From Pseudomonas persica (lineage in GTDB: Bacteria; Pseudomonadota; Gammaproteobacteria; Pseudomonadales; Pseudomonadaceae): DNA of 64,000 nt. Shown here piece after piece: positions 54,413 through 63,968 of this stretch. The stretch is taken from positions 120,735-184,734 of the forward strand of contig NZ_OLKL01000011.1 in NCBI RefSeq assembly GCF_900291015.1, read 5' to 3'. The first letter of the stretch is position 1, and each line of letters opens with the position of its first letter. The notes below the pieces were generated by a model. It saw nothing but the letters and a program-made list of their open reading frames with translations. It was not told the origin of the DNA and searched no databases. A program made the translations under genes and the position numbers.

Positions 54413-56401
54413 GTGCCCATCACCCTCCAGGCCCTGTTCGCCCCCAGCAGCCTCGCCCTCAAGTTCGCCATCAAGACCCTGCTCGGTGGCGGCCTGGCGT
54501 TGTGGCTGGCGATGCGCTGGGGCCTGGAGCAACCGTCCTGGGCGCTGATGACAGCTTTCATCGTCGCCCAGCCGCTCTCGGGCATGGTGGTGCAGAAAGG
54601 CCTGGCGCGGCTGGCCGGGACCTTGGTCGGCACGCTCATGTCGGTGCTGTTCATCGGCCTGTTCGCCCAGACCCCCGGCCTGTTCCTGCTCACCTTGGCC
54701 CTGTGGCTGGCCCTGTGCACCGCCGCCTCCACTCAGCTGCGTAGCGCCTGGGCCTATGCCTTCGTGCTGGCTGGCTACACCGCGGCGATCATCGCCCTGC
54801 CGGCCATCGACCACCCGTTGCAGGTGTTCGACCAGGCCGTGGCGCGCTGCACCGAGATCTGCCTGGGTATCTTCTGTGCCACTGCCAGCAGTGCCTTGCT
54901 CTGGCCCATGCGGGTAGAGCAGCAACTGGGCGGGCAGGCCCGCCAGGCCTGGCAGAACGGCCTGCAGGCCGCCAGTGCCATGCTGGGTGGCGAAGACGAG
55001 GCGCGCAAAGGTTTACTGGAAAGCCTGGGGCGTATCGTTGCCATCGACAGCCAACGCGAACACGCCTGGTTCGAAGGCAATCGCGGGCGCCAGCGTGCCC
55101 GTGCCATTCGTGGCCTGAGCCAGAAACTGATGGTGCTGCTGCGCATCTCCCGCTCGGTGCGCCGACAGTGGCGGCAACTTGATGAGCGCGAAGCCGAACA
55201 TCTGGCAGCCTGGCTGGAGGAGGTGCGTGCACTGCTGGGCAAGCCCGACCAGCCCAGCCTGTTGTTGCTGCGCCAGCGCGTCTGGGATGCCGCCCACGAT
55301 GAGCAGATCAGTCCGGCGGAGCACTTCTGCCTGGCGCGCATGGCGCTGCTGCTGGATTACGCCATGGCCGCTAGCCAGGCGCTGGAGGATGTGGAGGCGG
55401 GCAGGGCGCCCAAGGATGTCCCACAGGGCCTGGCCGCGCACCGCGACTGGTCGCTGGCCTTGCTGTTCGGCTCACGCAGTGCGCTGGCCTTTCTGGTAAT
55501 GAGCGGCTTCTGGCTGGCCACCGCCTGGCCTTCGGCACCGGGTGGCCTGGTGCTGACCTGTGTGGTCTGCAGCCTGTTCGCCAGCCGCGAGAACGGTGCA
55601 CAGATCGGCTTGAGCTTTTTGCGCGGGATCTTCCTGGCGATACCCGCGGCGTTTCTGGTCGGGCAGATTCTGCTGCCGCAATGGAGCAGCTTCGCCATGC
55701 TCTGCCTGGGCATGGGCGTGCCGCTGTTTCTGGGGGCGCTGGGCATGGCTCATCCACGGACCGGGGCCACGGCCACTTCCTATTGCCTGCACTTCATCGT
55801 GCTGGTGTCGCCGCTCAACGCCATGCAGTTCGGCGTAGCCACCATGCTCAACAGTGCCTTGGCCATGCTGGTGGGGGTGTCGGCGGCGGTGATGGCCTTC
55901 CGTTTGTTGGTGTTTCGCCACCCGGCCTGGCTGGGCCGGCGCCTGCGCGCGGCGACCCAGAACGACCTGGTGCGCCTGACCCGGCGCGACCTGCGCGGGG
56001 CCGACAGCTGGTTTGGCGGGCGCATGGCCGACCGCCTGATGCAACTGGCGCGGCATGCGGGCGAACTGCCCGAGCGCGAACGCAAGCGCTGGGACGACGG
56101 CCTGCACGGCCTGGATATCGGCGATGAACTGGTGCACCTGCGCATGTGCCTGGCGGTCGCCCAGGCCCCGCTGGGGCAGGCCGAGCGCCAATACCTGCAG
56201 CAGGTAGAGGCAGTGCTGGCCAAGGGGCCGGCGCCCGGGCGTGGTCAGCGCCTGGATGCCGCCAGCGAACAGTTCATTGACGCCTTGCGCCGGCTACCCT
56301 CCAGCGATCCGCTGCGGTTGGCCGAAGGGGCGGTGCTGCAATTGCAGAAAAGCTGGGGCAAGTGGTGCCGCTGGCAGGAGGAAGCCCATGGGGTTGCGTG
56401 A
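54413..56401 (+). CDS. FUSC-family inner membrane efflux protein (AaeB-like)
   Basis: 662 residues from the GTG at 54413. Two sets of about six membrane helices around a cytosolic middle domain. N-terminus ALKFAIKTLLGGGLALWLAM and PSWALMTAFIVAQPLSGMVV are the FUSC signature; second set starts FGSRSALAFLVMSGFWLATA. Works with DUF1656 and an HlyD adaptor to export aromatic acids or similar weak acids. Start uncertain: the region before it is open to 54344, but the family begins near PITLQALFAPSS. Stop overlaps the next gene by 14 bases. Confidence 0.9.
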   Translation: MPITLQALFAPSSLALKFAIKTLLGGGLALWLAMRWGLEQPSWALMTAFIVAQPLSGMVVQKGLARLAGTLVGTLMSVLFIGLFAQTPGLFLLTLALWLALCTAASTQLRSAWAYAFVLAGYTAAIIALPAIDHPLQVFDQAVARCTEICLGIFCATASSALLWPMRVEQQLGGQARQAWQNGLQAASAMLGGEDEARKGLLESLGRIVAIDSQREHAWFEGNRGRQRARAIRGLSQKLMVLLRISRSVRRQWRQLDEREAEHLAAWLEEVRALLGKPDQPSLLLLRQRVWDAAHDEQISPAEHFCLARMALLLDYAMAASQALEDVEAGRAPKDVPQGLAAHRDWSLALLFGSRSALAFLVMSGFWLATAWPSAPGGLVLTCVVCSLFASRENGAQIGLSFLRGIFLAIPAAFLVGQILLPQWSSFAMLCLGMGVPLFLGALGMAHPRTGATATSYCLHFIVLVSPLNAMQFGVATMLNSALAMLVGVSAAVMAFRLLVFRHPAWLGRRLRAATQNDLVRLTRRDLRGADSWFGGRMADRLMQLARHAGELPERERKRWDDGLHGLDIGDELVHLRMCLAVAQAPLGQAERQYLQQVEAVLAKGPAPGRGQRLDAASEQFIDALRRLPSSDPLRLAEGAVLQLQKSWGKWCRWQEEAHGVA

Positions 56402-56594
56402 GTGGGAAGTAGGCGGCGTGCTGTTCAGTCCCTTTCTGGTGTATGTGTTGCTGGCGCTGGTGCTTACCGGGTTGCTGCGTCTGGTGGTGCAGGCCACGCC
56501 GTTGGGGCGCTGGATCTGGCATGAAGCGCTGTTCGACGCGGCGCTGTTCGTTTGTGTGTTGTTCCTGGTGGTGCGACTGCTGGGAACCTTGTAA
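56388..56594 (+). CDS. DUF1656-family efflux membrane protein (AaeX-like)
   Basis: 68 residues, two membrane helices: MGLREWEVGGVLFSPFLVYV then LLALVLTGLLRLVV, and LFDAALFVCVLFLVVRLLG. Small constant partner between FUSC and HlyD genes in AaeXAB-type pumps. AGGAGG 6 bases upstream of ATG; overlaps the FUSC stop. Confidence 0.9.
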   Translation: MGLREWEVGGVLFSPFLVYVLLALVLTGLLRLVVQATPLGRWIWHEALFDAALFVCVLFLVVRLLGTL

Positions 56595-56606
56595 AGGAGT
56601 GTTTCG

Positions 56607-57464
56607 ATGCGTGCGGCCGTACGTACCTTGGTCACCTTGTGTGTGGTGGCCCTTGCCGTGTTCGCCGGCTATCAGCTGTGGCAATACTATATGCTCACCC
56701 CCTGGACCCGCGATGCCCGTGTGCGCGCCGATGTGGTGGTGATCGCCCCTGATGTGTCTGGCTGGGTGCGCGAGCTGAAAGCCCGTGACAACCAGCAGGT
56801 CAAGGCCGGCGACGTGCTGATGAGCATCGACCGCGAACGCTTCCAGGCGGCCTTCGACCAGGCCAGTGCCGTGACCGAGACCCGCACCCAGCAACTGCGC
56901 CTGCGCGAGCGTGAAGCGGCCCGGCGTACCGCCCTGGGGCCGGAGGCTATCAGTGCCGAATTGCGGGAAAACGCCCAGATCAATGCGGCCATCGCCCGCG
57001 GTGAGCTGCATGAGGCCGAGGCGCAGTTGCAGGTTGCCAAAATCAACCTGGCGCGCAGTGAAGTGCGCGCACCGCGCAGCGGGCATATCACCAACCTGCG
57101 CCTGGCAGAGGGCAACTATGTGAACACCGGGGAGTCGGTGATGGCCCTGGTGGACGATTCAACCTTTTATATCCAGGCTTATTTCGAGGAAACCAAGCTG
57201 CCGCGCATTCGCGTGGGGGATGCGGTGAAGGTGTGGCTGATGGGCGCGGGCGAGCCGATGCAAGGGCATGTTGAGAGCATCAGCCGCGGTATCACCGACC
57301 GCAACAGCAACCCGGACAGCCAGTTGCTGCCGGAGGTTGAGCCGACCTTCAACTGGGTGCGCCTGGCGCAGCGGATACCGGTGAGGATTCGCCTGGACCA
57401 GGTGCCGGAGGGGGTGACCCTGAGTGCGGGGATGACGGCGAGTGTGCAGGTGCATGAGCAGTGA
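56607..57464 (+). CDS. HlyD-family periplasmic adaptor (AaeA-like)
   Basis: 285 residues. N-terminal membrane anchor (TLVTLCVVALAVFAGYQLWQ), lipoyl half (RADVVVIAPDVSGWVRELKA), alpha hairpin, second lipoyl half (INLARSEVRAPRSGHITNLR) and beta barrel (FYIQAYFEETKLPRIRVGDA). Bridges the FUSC pump to an outer-membrane channel, which is not encoded here. AAAGGAG 8 bases before the ATG; third gene of the operon. Confidence 0.94.
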   Translation: MRAAVRTLVTLCVVALAVFAGYQLWQYYMLTPWTRDARVRADVVVIAPDVSGWVRELKARDNQQVKAGDVLMSIDRERFQAAFDQASAVTETRTQQLRLREREAARRTALGPEAISAELRENAQINAAIARGELHEAEAQLQVAKINLARSEVRAPRSGHITNLRLAEGNYVNTGESVMALVDDSTFYIQAYFEETKLPRIRVGDAVKVWLMGAGEPMQGHVESISRGITDRNSNPDSQLLPEVEPTFNWVRLAQRIPVRIRLDQVPEGVTLSAGMTASVQVHEQ

Positions 57465-57500
57465 GGCCGGGGGCCGCAAAGTGGCCCCAAACAAAACAAT

Positions 57501-58259
57501 TCAGAGGAACATCCCGCCCGACACCTCCAGCCGCTGCCCGGTAATCCAGCCATTGCCATCATCCAGCAACAGCGCAATCGCTGCCCCGATATCATCCGGC
57601 AAGCCCACCCGCCCCAGCGCCGTGTTGCTGGCAATGTACTCATTCACCTGGCGGTTATCCCGCACCACACCGCCACCAAAATCAGTCTCGATCGCCCCCG
57701 GCGCCAGAATGTTCACGCGAATGCCACGTGACCCCAGTTCCTTGGCCTGGTAGCGGGTCAGTACCTCCATCGCTCCCTTCATCGCGGCATAAGCGGCGTA
57801 CCCCGGCAGCGCAAAGCGCGCCAGGCCGGTGGAAATGTTGACGATGCGACCATTGTCGACCAGCAACGGCAGCAGGCGCTGGGTGAGGAAGAACGGCCCT
57901 TTCAGCTGGATGTTCAGCAACTGGTCGAATTGCGCCTCGCTGGTTTCGGTATACGGCACGTTCAAGCCGATCCCGGCATTGTTCACCAGGAAGTCGAACC
58001 GCTCGCGGCCGAAGTGTTGCTGCAGGGTTGCGCCCAGGCGTTCGGCAAAACCGGCAAAGCTGGCGCTATTGCTGACGTCCAGTTGCAGCATGGCGGCCTT
58101 GACCCCGGCCTGCTCCAGCCGGGCGGTCACGGCCTGGGCTTCCTCCGCCTTGCTGTGGTAAGTGCCGATGACATCGATGCCGCGTGCAGCCAGGTGTTCG
58201 GCAGCGTTGCGGCCCAGGCCGCGGCTGGCGCCAGTGATCAGGACAATCTTGCGGGTCAT
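57501..58259 (-). CDS. short-chain dehydrogenase/reductase
   Basis: 252 residues, classical SDR. Cofactor loop ITGASRGLGRNAAE, NNAG motif DFLVNNAGIGLNV, catalytic serine in IVNISTGLAR and YxxxK in GYAAYAAMKGAM (Tyr about 153). C-terminus WITGQRLEVSGGMFL is typical. Substrate unknown. Divergent from a LysR regulator 112 bases away, which probably controls it. Confidence 0.92.
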   Translation of the reverse strand: MTRKIVLITGASRGLGRNAAEHLAARGIDVIGTYHSKAEEAQAVTARLEQAGVKAAMLQLDVSNSASFAGFAERLGATLQQHFGRERFDFLVNNAGIGLNVPYTETSEAQFDQLLNIQLKGPFFLTQRLLPLLVDNGRIVNISTGLARFALPGYAAYAAMKGAMEVLTRYQAKELGSRGIRVNILAPGAIETDFGGGVVRDNRQVNEYIASNTALGRVGLPDDIGAAIALLLDDGNGWITGQRLEVSGGMFL

Positions 58260-58371
58260 GGTGAAAACCTCATGGTGGGCTGATGAGCACAGGTTATTGG
58301 TCGGCGCGGTGCTGTTAAATCCGGCAAATTTGGAAATACTGTTCGGTAAAACCGGATAGTCGAGGCCGCAA

Positions 58372-59280
58372 GTGAACAAGCTGGAGTTGTTGCGTACCTT
58401 TGTGCGGGTCAGTGAGGTCAGCAGTTTCACCCTGGCTGCCGAAAGCCTGGGGCTGCCACGTTCGACCGTGTCGGAGCAGGTCAGGGCGCTGGAGCGTTTG
58501 CTGGGTACGCAGTTGTTCAACCGCACCACCCGCCGGGTGCAGGCAACCCAGGATGGTGCCTTGCTGTACGAGCGCAGCAAGGACCTGCTGTCGGGCATGG
58601 ACGAGATCGAGACCCTGTTCCGTGCCGACGATGCCGAACTGGCCGGGCGCCTGCGGGTCGACCTGCCGACCATGATGGCCCGCCGGGTCATCATCCCGGC
58701 GCTGCCGCAGTTTCTGCAGCGCTTCCCGCGGCTGGAGATTGAGCTCAGTTGCACCGACCGCCAAGTCGACCTGCTGCGTGAAGGCTTCGATTGCGTGATG
58801 CGCATTGGGGCCCTGCATGACCTGGACGTGGTGGCGCGCCGGGTCGGGCAACTGAGCATGCGCAACTGTGCAAGCCCCGCCTACCTGGCCCGCTATGGCG
58901 TGCCGCGCACGCTGCAGGACCTGGCCGAGCACCACCTGGTGCATTATGTGCGCACCCTGGGGGCGCGCAGCGCTGGTTTCGAATACCTGCAGGGCGGTGA
59001 ACTGCACTTCCAGGCCATGGCCGGCGTGGTCACGGTCAACAATGCCGAGGCCTACTCGGCGGCCTGCCTGGCCGGGCTGGGGCTGATCCAGGTGCCGGCG
59101 GTGGGCGTGGCCGAGCACCTGCAGCGCGGTGAGCTGGTTTCGCTACTGGAACGCTGGCAGGCCCCGGCCATGCCGGTGTCACTGCTGTATGCCCGGCAAC
59201 GCCACGTACCCCGCCGGGTGCAGGCATTCATGCAGTGGCTGGGCGAGGTGCTGCGTTCGCAGGTTGACGGTGGCCGCTGA
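58372..59280 (+). CDS. LysR-family transcriptional regulator
   Basis: 302 residues, GTG start. N-terminal winged HTH (LELLRTFVRVSEVSSFTLAA; LGLPRSTVSEQVRALERLLG) and a LysR substrate-binding domain of the CrgA/DntR-like group. Likely controls the divergent SDR gene and itself; the 112-base gap between them must contain the operator, but no clear T-N11-A site stands out. Confidence 0.92.
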   Translation: MNKLELLRTFVRVSEVSSFTLAAESLGLPRSTVSEQVRALERLLGTQLFNRTTRRVQATQDGALLYERSKDLLSGMDEIETLFRADDAELAGRLRVDLPTMMARRVIIPALPQFLQRFPRLEIELSCTDRQVDLLREGFDCVMRIGALHDLDVVARRVGQLSMRNCASPAYLARYGVPRTLQDLAEHHLVHYVRTLGARSAGFEYLQGGELHFQAMAGVVTVNNAEAYSAACLAGLGLIQVPAVGVAEHLQRGELVSLLERWQAPAMPVSLLYARQRHVPRRVQAFMQWLGEVLRSQVDGGR

Positions 59281-59403
59281 TCGATGAAAAGCATAGCGCC
59301 GGTGCGGCGGCTTGCGTTAGGCTGCCAGTCACGAGTTGCCCGGCAGAGGCGACCCTTTCCCGCCTGGCGTGCGTATCTTCCGCTTTCATTGCGAGGTTAC
59401 GTC

Positions 59404-59733
59404 ATGGCCATCACTTCCCAGGACATCTGCAACGCTGCCGACCAGCTCAAGGGCTTTGTCGGTTTTCATGGCAAGCGCGGTGTGCATATCGTGCGTTTTT
59501 CCGAAGATTCGTTCGGCATGGACGTGGCCGATGCCAGTATCACGCCCTGCAGCGAGTTTGTCTGGCGGCCCGAGCAAGGGCAGCGCATGGCCCTGTGTCG
59601 TGAACGGCTGGCGCTGTTGCTGGCGCAGCATGTGGATGACCGCTTGAACATCGGTGAACCGCTACGCACCTACCTGCGCCGGCGCGACCTGCCGGAAATC
59701 GTGGCTGAGCGCAGCTTGCAGCAGGCTTGCTGA
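59404..59733 (+). CDS. hypothetical protein
   Basis: 109 residues, soluble. Segments MAITSQDICNAADQLKGFVG and GVHIVRFSEDSFGMDVADAS show a mixed alpha/beta fold; a C-terminal helix with RRRDLPEIVAERSL. No family recognised. Start ATG 59404 preferred over the longer frame from 59284, which has no ribosome site. Confidence 0.68.
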   Translation: MAITSQDICNAADQLKGFVGFHGKRGVHIVRFSEDSFGMDVADASITPCSEFVWRPEQGQRMALCRERLALLLAQHVDDRLNIGEPLRTYLRRRDLPEIVAERSLQQAC

Positions 59734-59779
59734 AAATCCCTGTGGGAGTCCTCGGCGCGAAGCAACAAGTTGCTCCGCG

Positions 59780-62365
59780 CTACAGGTAGGGTGCCGAGCG
59801 CTGGGAAGCCTGCTGCAACAACGCCTGGAGCCCCGCACTGTCCAGCGGCCGGCTCATGTAATAGCCCTGCACTTCATGGCAATGGTCCTTCTGCAGTGCC
59901 CTGAGCTGCTGCTCGCACTCCACTCCCTCGGCCGTCACCGTCAGCCCCATCGCTTCGCCCAGGTTGATGATGGCCTGGACCACGGCGCGGTCGCTGCCGC
60001 CGGTGTTGTTCAGCCCGCCGATGAAGCGCTTGTCGATCTTGATGCTGTCGAACGGGTAGGTGCGCAGGTAGCCCAGCGATGAGTAGCCGGTGCCGAAGTC
60101 GTCCATGTTCAGGCGCACGCCCAGCTCCTTGAGCGACAGCATGGTGCCCAGCGCGCCTTCGATGTCGTTGAGCATCACGTTCTCGGTAATTTCCAGCTCC
60201 AGGCGCTGGGCAGGGAAGGCGGTTTCCAGCAGGATCTCGCGTACATCGGCCACCACATCGCTGCGCAGGAATTGCGCAGGCGACAGGTTCACCGAAACCA
60301 GCACGTCGGCGGGCCAGTCGTGGGCGGTGCGGCAAGCTTCGCGCAGCACCCAGCGGCCCAGCGCGACAATGATGTCGCTCTGCTCGGCCAACGGGATGAA
60401 GGTGTCCGGCCCCAGCAACCCCTCCTGCGGATGTTGCCAGCGCAGCAAGGCCTCGACCGCGACGATACGCAGGTCGCTGAGGCGGTAGCGCGGCTGGTAA
60501 TGCAGCTCGAACTCCTGGTTGCGCAGGGCTCGCCGCATGTCGTTCTCCAACTGGCGGCGGTACTGTATCTGCTGGTTCATTTCGGCAGCGAAATAGCGCC
60601 AGGTGTTCTTGCCGTCGGCCTTGGCCTGGTACAGGGCGATATCGGCGCAGCGGATCAGTTCGCCGGCATCGAAGCCCTGGGTGCGGGTCTGGGCGACACC
60701 GATGCTGGCGCCAACGTGCAGGGGCTGGCTATCGAAGACGATCGGTTGCTGCAGCAGGCTGATCAGGCGCGCACAGAAGCGGTCGATCTCGCTGCGGTTG
60801 TCCATACCGCTGAGCACCAGGATGAACTCGTCGCCGCCCAGGCGCGCGACCATGTCGCCATCGCGGGTGCTGTCGCGCAGGCGTGTTGCTACCTCCTGCA
60901 GCACGGCATCACCGGCGGGGTGGCCGAGAGAATCGTTGATCGGCTTGAAGTTATCCAGGTCCAGCAGCAGCAAGGTCAGTGGTGGTGAATCGCTGCCTCG
61001 CAACAGTGCCTGCTCGAGGTGCCGGGCGAGCTTGTTGCGGTTGGCCAGCCCGGTCAGTGGGTCGTGCAGCGACAGGTGCTGGATGCGCGCATGGGCGTCG
61101 ACTTCGTCGGTGATGTCGCTGGCAGTGCCGCGATAGCCGACGGGCTTGTCGTCGTACCAGATGGCGCGGGCCGAAATCCGGCAATAGCGGTTCTGGCCAT
61201 TCTGGTCGCGGTAGGTGCAGCGCAGGTTGGCCAGTTGTTGCGGGTCGGCCGCGGCCAGGGCATCCAGCCATGGCGAGAGCGGCGTGGTATCGCAGGCCAG
61301 CAACTGATTGAGCGGCTGGCCGAGCCAGTCGTCCACCGGGTAGCCGGTGACGTTGACAAAGCGTTGCGACAGGTAGGTCAGGCGTTGTTGCCGATCGGTT
61401 TCCCAGATCCAGTCGGAGGCCGACTCGGCCACCGCACGAAAACGCTGCTCGCTGGCCTCCAGGGCCTGGTTGCTCTGCTGCAGATGGGCGAGCGTGAGGT
61501 CGATCGCCCGCGAACTGCGCAAGGCATGGCGGAACAGGTACAGCATGATCAGGCCGAGTATCAGCAAGGTACCTGTCAGTGGGGGCAACACCGCCTGCAG
61601 CAACTGATGCCCTGGCAGCGGGCTGCTCCAGGACAGGTGGTAGCCGGTATCGCCGAGGTCGAGGCGCAGGTGGCCGTGCTCACCCACATCATCGTTTTCC
61701 ACGTGCATGCCGGTCAGGCCGGCACTGCTGCTCAGCTGCGCCAGCTTGTCCTCGGTGAGCTGGTCGACGAACAGCATCACCGGCGCCTGGCTCACCTCGC
61801 TATCGGTAACATCCCGGTCCGGGCGCACCGCCGCAGCACTGAGCACGGCCGGCCAACCATTGAACAGGACGAAACGAGTGATCTGTTCACGTGGGATCGC
61901 CGCCGCCCGGGCCTGGTCGATGATTGGCTGAAGCGCTGCATCAATATAGGTATTGGCCGCTGCCTGGGTAGGCTGGCCTTTGAACAAGGCATAGGTGGTG
62001 CGTGCGTCCTCCACCACGAACACCCCTTCATAGCCGCTGGCGCTGTACAGCGACTCGCCCACATTCTTTTCTTCGTAGGCCCATTTCCAGTCGACCTGGC
62101 CCGCCAGGTGCTCGAAGGCCGCATCCCAAACGGCGTAGCTGGACAGGAACTGGCGCGAGGCGAGCAGCCGTTGCTCCAGGGCCTTGGTCGCCTGCAAGGC
62201 ACTGCGTTGGCGCTCTTGATGGTCAAGAGTACCCGCGATATTGAACAGGGCGCCGAGGATGACCAGGCAGGCCAGGCCGAAAACTGCACTGAAGCCGACA
62301 ATGAGTCGACGCACCTGGAAGCGCGGTGTGGGGCTAGCGGGTGGAGGGTTGGCGATCCTGGCCAT
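59780..62365 (-). CDS. CHASE4-PAS-GGDEF-EAL cyclic di-GMP protein
   Basis: 861 residues. Helix 1 (VGFSAVFGLACLVILGALFN) and helix 2 (LTGTLLILGLIMLYLFRHAL) enclose a periplasmic CHASE4 domain (about 45-260; FLSSYAVWDAAFEHL). Then a PAS domain (FRAVAESASDWIWETDRQQR; YRGTASDITDEVDAHA), GGDEF with RLGGDEF and inhibitory RDGD, and EAL with VEALLRW, ELEITENVM, MDDFGTGYSSLGYLRTYPFD and EVQGYYMSRP. Both catalytic halves have complete motifs. The ends of the two enclosing genes are convergent with the hypothetical gene at 59404. Confidence 0.95.
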   Translation of the reverse strand: MARIANPPPASPTPRFQVRRLIVGFSAVFGLACLVILGALFNIAGTLDHQERQRSALQATKALEQRLLASRQFLSSYAVWDAAFEHLAGQVDWKWAYEEKNVGESLYSASGYEGVFVVEDARTTYALFKGQPTQAAANTYIDAALQPIIDQARAAAIPREQITRFVLFNGWPAVLSAAAVRPDRDVTDSEVSQAPVMLFVDQLTEDKLAQLSSSAGLTGMHVENDDVGEHGHLRLDLGDTGYHLSWSSPLPGHQLLQAVLPPLTGTLLILGLIMLYLFRHALRSSRAIDLTLAHLQQSNQALEASEQRFRAVAESASDWIWETDRQQRLTYLSQRFVNVTGYPVDDWLGQPLNQLLACDTTPLSPWLDALAAADPQQLANLRCTYRDQNGQNRYCRISARAIWYDDKPVGYRGTASDITDEVDAHARIQHLSLHDPLTGLANRNKLARHLEQALLRGSDSPPLTLLLLDLDNFKPINDSLGHPAGDAVLQEVATRLRDSTRDGDMVARLGGDEFILVLSGMDNRSEIDRFCARLISLLQQPIVFDSQPLHVGASIGVAQTRTQGFDAGELIRCADIALYQAKADGKNTWRYFAAEMNQQIQYRRQLENDMRRALRNQEFELHYQPRYRLSDLRIVAVEALLRWQHPQEGLLGPDTFIPLAEQSDIIVALGRWVLREACRTAHDWPADVLVSVNLSPAQFLRSDVVADVREILLETAFPAQRLELEITENVMLNDIEGALGTMLSLKELGVRLNMDDFGTGYSSLGYLRTYPFDSIKIDKRFIGGLNNTGGSDRAVVQAIINLGEAMGLTVTAEGVECEQQLRALQKDHCHEVQGYYMSRPLDSAGLQALLQQASQRSAPYL

Positions 62366-62420
62366 GCGCGCGCGGCTCCTTCAGGCAGCCTCCCGCCAGG
62401 CAGTCAGGAGGGAGGTTCAA

Positions 62421-63500
62421 TCAGGATAGGCCAGCCTGCGCGTCGCAGCGTCGCTGTGGGCAAAAATTGATCTGGTCGCGGCCAGCATGCTTGGCGGTGT
62501 ATAGCGCCTTGTCCGCCTGTTCGAGCCAGTGCTCGGGTGACTCCAGGCTGGCCTCGAATGCCGACAGGCCGATGCTCAGGCTGATGCGCAGGTGCGGCAG
62601 CTGCGGGTTGCGGTAGCTGGCGACCCGCTCGCGCAGGCGCTCCATGGCCTGGCAGGCTTGGGCCTCGCTGGTGTCCGGCAGAATCACGCAGAATTCGTCA
62701 CCGCCGTAGCGCCCGGCCTGGTCGCCTTCGCGCAGGTTGCGCCGCAGTTCGGCGCTGAGCTGGCGCAACACACAGTCGCCGACCACGTGGCCGAAGGTGT
62801 CGTTGATGGTCTTGAAGTGGTCGATGTCGATCAGGGCAATCACCGCGTGCCCCTGTTGCTGCTGGCAGGCCTGGAACTTCAGCAGCAGCAGGTCTTTCCA
62901 GGCGCCATGGTTGAGCAAGCCGGTCAGGCTGTCGGTGAGGCTCAGGGCGCTCAGGCGGCGCTTGTGGTCGGCGAGTTTGATCGCCAGCTGGTAGCAGACC
63001 CAGCCCAGCGCCAGCGGATAGAGTGTCAGCATCGGCAGGCAGGCATAGACCTGCAGGGGCGTGGCGTTCAGTTGCAGGCCGGGGCCGAGCAGCAGGATGG
63101 CGACGAGTATGCCGGCCAGCTGGGCCAGCACCCCGCGAAAGACCATGCGTTTGCCGCCGGCGGCGACGTTGTTCATGGTCATCATCGACAGCACGGTTAC
63201 GCTGGGCAATGGGTTGAAGTGCATCGCGGCGGTCCAGAACCCACCCATCAGGGAGTCCAGCACAAGGTTGCGCTGTTCTGCCTGGTAGGGTGCGGTCGAA
63301 CGGGCTGCCCACAGGTAGGCCAGATGCGGCCACAGCAGGCCGTTGAACAGCACCAGCAGCCATACCCAGGTAGGCGGTGACAGCGGAGCCATGGCGGCCA
63401 TGACGCTGAACAGGCCGATCCCCAGGCCGATGACGCGCGGCAGGTAGATGCGTTTGACGAAGGAAAGGCCTTTGCCGCTACGTTTATCCATCATGGTCAT
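62421..63500 (-). CDS. MASE2-GGDEF diguanylate cyclase
   Basis: 359 residues. Membrane MASE2 sensor with about six helices (KRIYLPRVIGLGIGLFSVMA is the AdrA/DgcC-type entry), then GGDEF domain: DSLTGLLNHGAWKDLL, IDIDHFKTINDTFGHVVGDC, RYGGDEFCVILP with inhibitory-site REGD. Synthesises cyclic di-GMP at the membrane. Start set at ATG 63500 (MTMMDKRSG); ATG 63494 is also possible, ribosome site weak. Lies 55 bases before the CHASE4 gene, same strand, so both may be one transcript. Confidence 0.94.
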   Translation of the reverse strand: MTMMDKRSGKGLSFVKRIYLPRVIGLGIGLFSVMAAMAPLSPPTWVWLLVLFNGLLWPHLAYLWAARSTAPYQAEQRNLVLDSLMGGFWTAAMHFNPLPSVTVLSMMTMNNVAAGGKRMVFRGVLAQLAGILVAILLLGPGLQLNATPLQVYACLPMLTLYPLALGWVCYQLAIKLADHKRRLSALSLTDSLTGLLNHGAWKDLLLLKFQACQQQQGHAVIALIDIDHFKTINDTFGHVVGDCVLRQLSAELRRNLREGDQAGRYGGDEFCVILPDTSEAQACQAMERLRERVASYRNPQLPHLRISLSIGLSAFEASLESPEHWLEQADKALYTAKHAGRDQINFCPQRRCDAQAGLS

Positions 63501-63688
63501 CGTTCTTCTGCCGGAGCGCCGTTTATCGCATAGCTCGCATGAATATTGTTGAACAGTGTTTCGTCGACGACAAATGACCTTACAAGCCAATTCACGGGTG
63601 ATGTGGTCAGAAAGTAGGTGGAGTTCGGGCCTGTCATAAGATCGTGTTGTTCTTGAGAGGTGTCTGCATTGGGGGCTTTAGCGCCTGT

Positions 63689-63711
63689 GAGATCGAGCGC
63701 CGCCCGATCTC
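63689..63711. repeat. short palindrome
   Basis: GAGATCG-AGCGCCGCC-CGATCTC, a dispersed palindrome of the sort scattered in P. putida genomes. In the 500-base gene-free stretch between the cyclase start and the window end. Confidence 0.5.
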
Positions 63712-63796
63712 GAAGGCGCAGAAGGTGTTGTGGCGAACACCTGGTGGCCTTGATGCGGTCTTTTGCCCTTATATTTCACTTTCTTGAAATTAACGG

Positions 63797-63824
63797 TTGA
63801 CGGCCTTTCGAATCCCCTTATAAT
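63797..63824 (+). promoter_or_regulatory. stable-RNA-type promoter P1
   Basis: TTGACG, 16 bases, TATAAT, then GC-rich discriminator GCGCCCC. Near-consensus sigma-70 boxes with a GC discriminator are typical of rRNA/tRNA promoters under stringent control. Confidence 0.78.
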
Positions 63825-63940
63825 GCGCCCCACTTCCAGCGGCATCGGAACGACAAACTCCTTGAAATTCAATGAGTTAAATAGTTCAGAAGAAGCCGGA
63901 AGCGCTACGATCGACTGATCGCCAGCGGTTGAGATGATGG

Positions 63941-63968
63941 TTGACAGCGCTTCTAAACGCTGTATGAT
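63941..63968 (+). promoter_or_regulatory. stable-RNA-type promoter P2
   Basis: TTGACA, 16 bases, TATGAT, then TCGCCTCCCGC discriminator, 144 bases after P1. The stretch around it closely recalls the leader of Pseudomonas rrn operons. The transcript would start near 63975 and leave the window. Confidence 0.82.

Noticed and set aside
63678..63872. 64-residue open frame on the minus strand
   Set aside because: It overlaps the TTGACG/TATAAT promoter and has no family resemblance.
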